Shown: positions 7,233 through 13,539 of the stretch, piece after piece
How positions within the stretch are numbered: the first letter of the stretch is position 1
Layout: every line of letters starts with the position of its first letter
DNA from: Cohaesibacteraceae bacterium
GTDB lineage: Bacteria > Pseudomonadota > Alphaproteobacteria > Rhizobiales > Cohaesibacteraceae
Assembly (NCBI GenBank): GCA_016764535.1
Contig: JAESRR010000159.1
Span: forward strand, 25,733 to 39,271
Direction: 5' to 3'
Length of the DNA stretch: 13,539 nt
Position numbers and translations under genes: made by a program
Notes under the pieces: generated by a model
The model's database searches: none
Seen by the model: only the letters and a program-made list of their open reading frames with translations
What the model was told of the DNA's origin: nothing

Positions 7233-8122
7233 TTGTTGCGGATGCGGGCCGCGTGGCCCTGAAGGTCTTGAAGAAGACACTCGAGGATCGTGGTGATCGT
7301 GTCGATGTGTTTACTGATGGACTTGAGGCATTGGATTTTGTGCGATCTACTCCATCTGTTGATGCGTTGATCGCGGGATTTGAGCTGGGTTCGATTTCCG
7401 GTCTGGAATTGTGTTGGGAAGTACGCACCGTATCTCAGGAACGCGGGCCAATTTATGTTATTGCAATGTCGTCCACAAGTGATGAACGACGTTTGGTTGA
7501 AGCTCTGGACAGCGGCGCTGATGATTTCATCTCCCGGCCAGCTAAAACACAGGAGCTTTACGCGCGACTGCGGTCCGCCGAGCGCCTTGCAAAACTACAA
7601 AACGAGTTGATTCTTCTCGCTACAACCGATCCTTTGACTGGTTTGTTGAACCGCCGGGCATTTTTTGAACAGGCTAAAGATATATTCAAAAGGGCAACAG
7701 AGCGGAAATGTACAATGACTGCTGTTATGCTGGACATCGACCATTTCAAAAGAGTTAATGACAATTTTGGGCACGATGTTGGTGATGTCGCCCTGTGTGA
7801 AGTCGCGCAAATTGCGCAGGAGATTCCGGAAACAATAGTTGGACGACTGGGCGGCGAGGAATTTGGGATTATATTAGAGGGCATCGATGAAATACAGGCA
7901 TCTGTACTTGCAAATCTGCTGCGGTTGAAACTGGAAAGTACATTGATCGATGCGGGCAAGCAAAAAATTAAATTGACCAGTAGTTTTGGAGTTGCTCAAT
8001 TTTCGGGCGAAGACACAATAGACGCTCTGCTGAAAAAAGCAGATCTCGCTCTGTATCACGCCAAGGATACCGGCAGGAACAAAGTATCAACGTTCACACG
8101 TTCATATGCCGAGGCCGTTTAA
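7223..8122 (+). CDS. Diguanylate cyclase with degenerate receiver domain (PleD-like)
   Basis: A 299-residue cytoplasmic protein with a CheY-like receiver (about 1-120) and a GGDEF domain (about 130-292). The GGDEF half looks catalytically competent: DPLTGLLNRR (136-145), metal-binding D171 in MLDIDHFK, FKRVND and FGHDVGD, GGEEF at 210-214, and a C-terminal KADLALYHAKDTGRN block. It should condense two GTP into cyclic di-GMP. The receiver is abnormal: G52 stands where the phospho-acceptor Asp belongs, R105 replaces the conserved Lys, and only D7 remains of the usual N-terminal acidic pair. It is probably not controlled by phosphorylation. The product-inhibition RxxD site is replaced by IPET (201-204). 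ATG 7223 is the only in-frame start after the upstream stop at 7181. Its Shine-Dalgarno (TTGGGG) is modest, and a leader ORF overlaps it. It is convergent with fdhA. Confidence 0.92.
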   Translation: MHIVVADAGRVALKVLKKTLEDRGDRVDVFTDGLEALDFVRSTPSVDALIAGFELGSISGLELCWEVRTVSQERGPIYVIAMSSTSDERRLVEALDSGADDFISRPAKTQELYARLRSAERLAKLQNELILLATTDPLTGLLNRRAFFEQAKDIFKRATERKCTMTAVMLDIDHFKRVNDNFGHDVGDVALCEVAQIAQEIPETIVGRLGGEEFGIILEGIDEIQASVLANLLRLKLESTLIDAGKQKIKLTSSFGVAQFSGEDTIDALLKKADLALYHAKDTGRNKVSTFTRSYAEAV

Positions 8123-8182
8123 GACATAAACCGCTTGCCGACTATATGAATTTTCACAGATTTTGCGAAATCCCGAATTAAT

Positions 8183-10954
8183 CTATTCTGCTGCATCAGC
8201 TATTTGAGGTCGGATACGGGCGGCTGCTACTTTGAACTCCGGGATTTTTCCGTAAGGATCCAGTTTTGGATTGGTCAGGAAATTCGCAGGTGCTTCGGTG
8301 AAGCAAAATGGTATGAACAGCATACCTTTCGTGACACTTCTATCTGCTCTGGATTTCAAGCTTATCACACCCCGGCGTGTTTCAACACTTACCATGTCCC
8401 CGGCGGAGAAACCCAATCGATCAATATCAGCTGGATGTACCCCGACTGTCGCTTCGGGCTCTATAGCGTCGAGAACTTCAGACCTACGGGTCATTGCACC
8501 CGTATGCCAATGCTCAAGAAGGCGGCCGGTTGTTAGAATAAATGGATATTCATCATCCGGAAGTTCGTCAGATGGAATAAGTTGTGTAGGTACAATCCGA
8601 CCTTTGCCATTTGAGGTAGGAAACCCCTCGCCAAATAGAATTTCACTCCCCGGTTTATCCAGTGATTTAGCCGGATATGTCACGGTACCATCCTGCTCAA
8701 GCCGTTCCCACGGAATGTTATTTAATGATGCCATGTGTGTACACATCTCGGCGTATACATCGGGAACGTCGGCATATTGCCAGTCAAGGCCAACCCGGTT
8801 TGCAAGATCAACAATGATCTTCCAGTCCTGACGGGCCTCTCCAGGAGGTGCTAATGCAGGACGACCAATCTGGACTTGTCTGTTGGTGTTTGAGTAGGTG
8901 CCAAGTTTTTCGGCATGAACAGAAGCAGGCAGGATAACATCTGCGTGCCAGGCGGTTTCGGTAAAGAAAATATCCTGAACAACCAGATGTTCCAGTTTTG
9001 CCAGAGCAGCACGTGCATGGTTCTGATCCGGATCAGACATGGCCGGGTTTTCACCCATGACATACATACCCTTGATTCCACCCGCCAGAATATCATCAAT
9101 AATCTCGACAACGGTCAGGCCCTTCTCAGGATTAAGCGACTTGTCCCAGGACTTCTCATATCCTTCCCGGATTTCAATATCTCCAACGGATTGATAATCC
9201 GGATAAAACATCGGGATGAGGCCAGCGTCAGAAGCACCCTGAACATTGTTCTGGCCGCGCAAAGGGTGAAGCCCAGTTCCTGGTCGGCCAATCTGACCGG
9301 TAATAAGTGCGAGGGCAATCAGGGCACGCGCATTGTCGGTACCATGAACGTGTTGAGAAATGCCCATACCCCAATAAATGATGGAATTTTTGGAATTGGC
9401 ATAAAGTCTGGCAACCTCACGGATGGTTTGCGCATCAATACCACAAATCGGTGCCATTTCCTCAGGCGTAAATGCAGATATTTCGGTTTTTAATGCCTCA
9501 AATCCTTCAACATTTTTAGCGATATAGGCGTCGTTGGTCAGGCCCTCGGAAATAATGGTATTTATCATCGCATTGAGGAGTGCAACGTCAGTGCCCGATT
9601 TGAATTGCAGAGAATAATCAGCATGACGCATTAATTCCTGACGTCGCGGATCGATGATAACCAGTTTTGTGCCGTTTTTGACGGCCCTTTTGATGTAGGT
9701 TGCCGCAACCGGGTGATTTTGCGCCGGACGGGCACCAATTATGATCATGCAATCGGCATCGTCAGCTGCCATGAATGGCGCAGTTACCGCGCCTGATCCG
9801 ATACCTTCCAGCAAGGCTGCAACAGAAGATGCATGGCAAAGACGTGTACAATGATCGACATTGTTGGTGCCAAAACCCTGTCGAATAAATTTTTGAAACA
9901 GATATGCTTCTTCATTTGAACCTTTCGCCGATCCAAATCCGGCGATCGAACGTCCGCTTTCCCGGTCATGGATGGTTTTCAGGCCACCGGCCGCTTTGTC
10001 GAGAGCTTCTTCCCAGGTTGCTTCACGAAAAACATCCTTAATGTCGGAATGTGATAGATATGCATCGGCAGATTTGGGTGCATCGTCCCGACGGATGAGT
10101 GGTTTGATCAGGCGTTCAGGATTCATCGCATAATCGTAACCAAACCGGCCTTTAACACACAATCTGTTCTCGTTGGCAGGACCATCCCGGCCATCAATTT
10201 GAACAATCCTGTCGTCTTTTACCGAGACTTTTGTCAGGCATCCAACACCGCAATAAGGACATACTGAATCAACGACCTTGTCTACTTCCTTGATGATGCG
10301 GGTAGTCGACGTGTCATCCATGAGAGATTTTTCAAACAAAGCTCCGGTCGGACAGGCTTGCACACACTCGCCACACGTAACGCAGGTTGAGTTGCCCATA
10401 TCATCATGCAAATCGAAAACCGGATAAGAGAACGTTCCCCGGCCTCCCATACCAATCACATCATTGACCTGAACCTCCCGGCAGGCACGGACACACAGGC
10501 CGCAGGATATACAGGCGTCCAGATTTACAGCAATAGCCGGATTGGTGATGTCCTGACAGGGTGCTTCACCTTTTGGAAGGCGGGAAGATGAAATCCCCAT
10601 ACTTTCGGCCCATAGCCAAAAATCAGCGCCGGAATCGGGGCTTTCTTCCCGAGCGGGCATATCGGCTGTCAATAACTCAAAAACCATGGCACGGGATTTT
10701 TCCACCCTCTCGCCATCGGTTGTAACTTTCATGCCGTTGGTTGGTGTGCGTATGCAGGAAGCCGCGAGGATTCTTTCACCATCAATTTGCACCATACATG
10801 CTCGACAATTTCCGTCCGGGCGATAGTCTTTTTCATCCTTGTGACACAGATGGGGGATGGTGGTGCCACAACGTTTTGCAATTTGCCAGATGGTTTCACC
10901 TGGTTCGGCTGTAACTGTTTTATTATCGAGCGTAAAAGAAATCTGATCGGACAT
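8183..10954 (-). CDS. fdhA: NAD-linked formate dehydrogenase, Mo/W catalytic alpha subunit
   Basis: A 923-residue molybdopterin oxidoreductase oxidising formate to CO2. The N-terminal ferredoxin-like domain has C37, C50, C53 and C67 for [2Fe-2S]. Two [4Fe-4S] motifs follow (C148/151/154/158 and C191/194/197/201), then the catalytic-domain cluster C232/235/239/266. RLCHASS at 371-377 gives active-site C373-H374, a cysteine and not selenocysteine. The C-terminal cofactor-binding domain contains TTGRLLEHWHTG. The His-Cys3 cluster motif seen in NuoG is absent. Together with the fused partner FdhB, this matches the Methylorubrum extorquens FDH1 type, a tungsten enzyme; molybdenum is equally possible here. 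The start is ATG 10954, not an upstream in-frame ATG at 11023, because GGGAGGA lies 6 bases before it and it overlaps the fdhB stop (TGATG). No fdhD chaperone gene is in the window. Confidence 0.95.
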   Translation of the reverse strand: MSDQISFTLDNKTVTAEPGETIWQIAKRCGTTIPHLCHKDEKDYRPDGNCRACMVQIDGERILAASCIRTPTNGMKVTTDGERVEKSRAMVFELLTADMPAREESPDSGADFWLWAESMGISSSRLPKGEAPCQDITNPAIAVNLDACISCGLCVRACREVQVNDVIGMGGRGTFSYPVFDLHDDMGNSTCVTCGECVQACPTGALFEKSLMDDTSTTRIIKEVDKVVDSVCPYCGVGCLTKVSVKDDRIVQIDGRDGPANENRLCVKGRFGYDYAMNPERLIKPLIRRDDAPKSADAYLSHSDIKDVFREATWEEALDKAAGGLKTIHDRESGRSIAGFGSAKGSNEEAYLFQKFIRQGFGTNNVDHCTRLCHASSVAALLEGIGSGAVTAPFMAADDADCMIIIGARPAQNHPVAATYIKRAVKNGTKLVIIDPRRQELMRHADYSLQFKSGTDVALLNAMINTIISEGLTNDAYIAKNVEGFEALKTEISAFTPEEMAPICGIDAQTIREVARLYANSKNSIIYWGMGISQHVHGTDNARALIALALITGQIGRPGTGLHPLRGQNNVQGASDAGLIPMFYPDYQSVGDIEIREGYEKSWDKSLNPEKGLTVVEIIDDILAGGIKGMYVMGENPAMSDPDQNHARAALAKLEHLVVQDIFFTETAWHADVILPASVHAEKLGTYSNTNRQVQIGRPALAPPGEARQDWKIIVDLANRVGLDWQYADVPDVYAEMCTHMASLNNIPWERLEQDGTVTYPAKSLDKPGSEILFGEGFPTSNGKGRIVPTQLIPSDELPDDEYPFILTTGRLLEHWHTGAMTRRSEVLDAIEPEATVGVHPADIDRLGFSAGDMVSVETRRGVISLKSRADRSVTKGMLFIPFCFTEAPANFLTNPKLDPYGKIPEFKVAAARIRPQIADAAE

Positions 10955-12636
10955 CACAGTTCCTCCCTGAAATATTTGAACAGATGGGAAACCGGATTTG
11001 GAGCAGCTTGCCCAAGCCCGCATATCGAGGCGTCACGCATAACGTCCCCCAGTTCTGTAACAAGATCCAGGTCAGGATTATCAGATTGTAGCAATTGGAC
11101 CATTTTTTCAGTTCCAGCCCTGCAAGGCGTGCATTGGCCACAACTCTCATCTTCAAAAAAACGCATCAAATTGAGTACTGCATCCTTGATGTTGTCCTTA
11201 TCGGAAAGAACAACAACAGCATGGGAACCCACAAATGAGCCGTGTTTCTCCAATGTTCCAAAATCCAGCGGTTCATCGGCAAGGCTTGCCGGAAGTATCC
11301 CGCCAGATGCGCCGCCCGGCAAATAGCCTTTCAACGAATGGCCATCTTCCATGCCATTGCAATACTGGCTGACAAGTTCATTTAATGTAATGCCGGCCGG
11401 AGCAAGTTTGACGCCAGGACTTTTAACCCTGCCTGAAACTGAATATGATCGAAAACCCGGATGATTTTTCTGACCCTGGCTGGTGAACCATTCTGCACCC
11501 TTTTCCAGAATATCCCGCAACCAGTATACGGTCTCGACGTTGTGATTCAGCGTGGGTCGGCCAAACAACCCAACCTGTGCGATATAGGGCGGTCGATGAC
11601 GAGGCAAACCGCGTTTACCTTCAATACTTTCAATCATCGCGCTTTCTTCGCCACATATGTATGCCCCGGCACCACGACGCAGAATAAAATAATCAGCCGG
11701 AATGATACCGGATTTTTCCAGGGACTTGATCTCGGTGGCAAGTATTTCGAGGAGCTCGGGGTACTCGTCGCGCATGTACAGGTAGACAGCTTCCGCTTCT
11801 ACGGCTCTCGCCGCAATCAGCGCGCCTTCTATCATCCTGTGAGGGTCTTTGCCCAGATAGTAGCGATCCTTGAATGTGCCAGGCTCCCCTTCATCACCAT
11901 TGATGGTCATCATACGCGGGCCATCGTATGAGCGAACAAAAGTCCATTTTTTTCCGGCCGGGAAACCCGCGCCGCCAAGTCCACGCAGACCAGACTGCGA
12001 TAAAGTTTCAATAATTTGATCGGCAGTTAAAGTGCCATCACTGATTTTTTTAAGAAGGGCATAACCTCCTTCTTCCAGATAGGATTCAAGATTAATGTAG
12101 TCAGGTAGATCGGGCTTGAGATTGCCGGTTTCTACAGCATCAAGCAGGGATTTCTCTGTCACCTTGAAGAGCGGACGTTTTCCAATTTGTGCAGCTGGAG
12201 CATGATCACACGCGCCCATGCAGGGAGCGTGGACAATTCTAACCTTCGCCGGATCTACGGCGTTTTTGGTTGCTTCAATAATCGTATCTGCACCGCGCAA
12301 TGAGCAGCTGATCGAATCACAGATACGAATAGTGACCGGTGCCGGAGCTGCATCAGCCTCTTTAACAATATCGAAATGATGATAAAAGCTTGCAACTTCA
12401 TACACTTCAGCTTGCGATAGCCGCATGTGTTCGCCAAGCGCTCGCAGGTGACGGGCATGCAGGCAACCAAATTCGTCCTGCAGTATATGTAGATGCTCGA
12501 TTAATAGATCTTTGGCGAGAGATTTCCCATCCAGCAGGCCTACCACCTCTGAATAGGCGGTTTCATCCAGAGGACGACCTTTGGGAAACGCACTGTTGCG
12601 CCGGAATCCCTTTTTTTGACCTGCTTGCGGTGTCAT
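10954..12636 (-). CDS. fdhB: NAD-linked formate dehydrogenase beta subunit, fused NuoE/NuoF-like diaphorase
   Basis: A 560-residue fusion of two complex-I-like modules. Residues about 25-165 are NuoE-like, with C106, C111, C139 and C143 arranged C-x4-C and C-x3-C for [2Fe-2S]. Residues about 180-560 are NuoF-like: glycine-rich LRGLGGAGFPAGKKW (217-231), NGDEGEPGTFKDRY (246-259) and CGEESAMIESIEG (328-340) for FMN and NADH, then C499, C502, C505 and C539 for [4Fe-4S]. It passes electrons from FdhA through FMN to NAD+. In FdsGBA-type enzymes the two modules are separate genes; the fused form of about 570 residues is typical of Methylorubrum FDH1. I chose ATG 12636, with AGAGGA close upstream, over an in-frame GTG at 12669 that adds 11 residues. 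The stop overlaps the fdhA start by one base. folD lies 96 bases upstream on the same strand, with no terminator seen between them. Confidence 0.94.
   Translation of the reverse strand: MTPQAGQKKGFRRNSAFPKGRPLDETAYSEVVGLLDGKSLAKDLLIEHLHILQDEFGCLHARHLRALGEHMRLSQAEVYEVASFYHHFDIVKEADAAPAPVTIRICDSISCSLRGADTIIEATKNAVDPAKVRIVHAPCMGACDHAPAAQIGKRPLFKVTEKSLLDAVETGNLKPDLPDYINLESYLEEGGYALLKKISDGTLTADQIIETLSQSGLRGLGGAGFPAGKKWTFVRSYDGPRMMTINGDEGEPGTFKDRYYLGKDPHRMIEGALIAARAVEAEAVYLYMRDEYPELLEILATEIKSLEKSGIIPADYFILRRGAGAYICGEESAMIESIEGKRGLPRHRPPYIAQVGLFGRPTLNHNVETVYWLRDILEKGAEWFTSQGQKNHPGFRSYSVSGRVKSPGVKLAPAGITLNELVSQYCNGMEDGHSLKGYLPGGASGGILPASLADEPLDFGTLEKHGSFVGSHAVVVLSDKDNIKDAVLNLMRFFEDESCGQCTPCRAGTEKMVQLLQSDNPDLDLVTELGDVMRDASICGLGQAAPNPVSHLFKYFREEL
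10961..10967 (-). promoter_or_regulatory. Strong Shine-Dalgarno that fixes the fdhA start
   Basis: GGGAGGA on the minus strand lies 6 bases upstream of ATG 10954 and inside the last codons of fdhB. With the TGATG stop-start overlap, it indicates translational coupling and equal output of the two formate dehydrogenase subunits. It also rules out the longer 946-residue reading of fdhA, whose extra 23 residues are out-of-frame fdhB sequence. Confidence 0.8.
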
Positions 12637-12732
12637 GGTCCTCTTTCTGGCGCCATGCTTCCATAACACCGGATATAGTATGTGTTCGAATACGCTCTAT
12701 TCAGTATTCCCCAAAGAATAAAGCGATAAATC

Positions 12733-13539
12733 CTAAATCGGTGAGAGTGAAAAACTAACGTCCTTCAGCCCGGAATGTCGACGTGCAGAAGTTAATGTGT
12801 TGGCCATTAGCATTGCAATTGTCATTGGGCCCACGCCACCTGGCACCGGTGTAATTGAACCAGCATGACCCTCTGCTCCTGAATAATCAACATCGCCAAT
12901 CAGACGTGTTTTTCCTTCACCGCGCTCGGGTGCGTCAATACGGTTGATGCCAACATCAATGACGCAGGCACCATCCTTGATCCAGTCACCTTTTACCAGT
13001 TCTGGACGCCCGACCGCTGCGATTACAATATCAGCATTGCGAACCACTGCAGGTAAATCCTTTGTGCGGCTGTGTGCGATAGTAACAGTGCAACTTTCCT
13101 GCAGCAACAATGCCGCCATCGGTTTTCCTACGATGTTGGATCGTCCGACCACAACTGCATTCAATCCGGAAAGATTATCTCCAAGAACGGACTTCACCAG
13201 CAAAAGAGAACCAGCTGGAGTACACGGAACCAGCGCCTTGTCACGCTCTCCAGCATGCAACAGGCCAATATTTACGGGATGAAAACCATCCACGTCCTTG
13301 TCGGGACGAATGGCATTAAGAACCATGGATTCATTAATGTGGTCTGGCAGAGGGATTTGGACCAGAATACCATGAATGGCATCATCATCATTCAGGGCCT
13401 GGACAAGATCCAGCAATTCAGCTTCGGTCGTGTCTTTTGAAAGCGTATGCTGAACCGAGTGAAAATTGCATTCCCTGGCGGCAACGCCTTTGGATTTTAC
13501 ATAAACATGACTGGCCGGATCGTCACCAACCAACACCGT
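12733..13539 (-). CDS. folD: Bifunctional methylene-THF dehydrogenase / methenyl-THF cyclohydrolase (N-terminus cut by window edge)
   Basis: The frame is open to the right edge; 268 codons up to the stop at 12733-12735 are visible. Family members are about 290-300 residues long, so roughly 30 N-terminal residues are missing. The first visible residues, [17 protein letters not shown], include the YxxxK catalytic motif. Further FolD signatures are [24 protein letters not shown], the dinucleotide-binding [25 protein letters not shown], and a C-terminal [14 protein letters not shown]. It interconverts 5,10-methylene-, 5,10-methenyl- and 10-formyl-tetrahydrofolate in the cytoplasm, normally with NADP+. 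It is codirectional with fdhBA, so folate-bound C1 oxidation and formate oxidation may be expressed together. The GTG visible near the edge is internal, not the true start. Confidence 0.95.
   Translation of the reverse strand, partial: TVLVGDDPASHVYVKSKGVAARECNFHSVQHTLSKDTTEAELLDLVQALNDDDAIHGILVQIPLPDHINESMVLNAIRPDKDVDGFHPVNIGLLHAGERDKALVPCTPAGSLLLVKSVLGDNLSGLNAVVVGRSNIVGKPMAALLLQESCTVTIAHSRTKDLPAVVRNADIVIAAVGRPELVKGDWIKDGACVIDVGINRIDAPERGEGKTRLIGDVDYSGAEGHAGSITPVPGGVGPMTIAMLMANTLTSARRHSGLKDVSFSLSPI

Noticed and set aside
8123..8182. Possible terminator hairpin between the convergent cyclase and fdhA genes
   Set aside because: The only inverted repeat, around TTTCAC and GCGAAA, has a mismatch in a short stem and no U-run.
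8271..9493. Plus-strand ORFs of 186 and 192 codons inside the fdhA region
   Set aside because: They lie opposite the conserved catalytic and cofactor-binding parts of fdhA and show no family features, so they are frame shadows.
10955..11023. N-terminal extension of fdhA to ATG 11023
   Set aside because: The extra 23 residues are out-of-frame fdhB coding sequence, and a strong Shine-Dalgarno and stop-start overlap mark ATG 10954 as the start.
10787..11931. Plus-strand ORFs of 179 and 156 codons opposite the fdhA/fdhB junction and fdhB
   Set aside because: They are antisense to conserved FdhB motifs, with no plausible ribosome-binding sites or domains.
12637..12669. N-terminal extension of fdhB to GTG 12669
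   Set aside because: GTG has no clear ribosome-binding site and the added 11 residues look non-conserved; ATG 12636 has AGAGGA just upstream.

Overview
The window most likely comes from an alphaproteobacterium of moderate to low GC content. This rests on recognisable families rather than a database hit: a two-subunit NAD-linked formate dehydrogenase of the Methylorubrum FDH1 type, a short-chain dehydrogenase strongly resembling Caulobacter D-xylose 1-dehydrogenase, a PleD-like receiver-GGDEF protein, and a PP_4765-type flavoprotein. I see no phage, transposon, CRISPR, tRNA or rRNA.

Layout. (1) Positions 1-2036, minus strand: a long reading frame that runs off the left edge and fuses a FemAB/BioF2-like GNAT acyltransferase to an ATP-grasp ligase. 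(2) A roughly 330-base divergent intergenic region. (3) Positions 2370-5807, plus strand: an SDR dehydrogenase followed by modA, modB and modC, a complete molybdate-type ABC importer with modB and modC overlapping. (4) Positions 5825-7063, minus strand, convergent with modC: an FAD-binding flavoprotein of unknown function. (5) Positions 7223-8122, plus strand: a diguanylate cyclase with a degenerate receiver and no canonical inhibitory site. It is preceded by a possible 10-codon leader ORF and a hairpin. (6) Positions 8183-13539, minus strand, transcribed folD, then fdhB, then fdhA: C1-metabolism genes. fdhB and fdhA overlap by one base; folD is cut by the right edge.

How the parts fit. FolD interconverts methylene-, methenyl- and formyl-tetrahydrofolate. 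Formate released from that pool can be oxidised to CO2 with NAD+ by FdhAB, which needs a molybdenum or tungsten bis-pterin cofactor. The nearby ModABC importer could supply that metal. This functional link is an inference from proximity: the mod genes lie on the other strand, with two unrelated genes between.

The most unusual elements are the edge-truncated GNAT/ATP-grasp fusion, which has two potential peptide-bond-forming modules in one chain, and the diguanylate cyclase whose receiver has lost the phospho-acceptor aspartate and whose start is overlapped by a well-initiated tiny ORF. The rest is largely ordinary metabolism.
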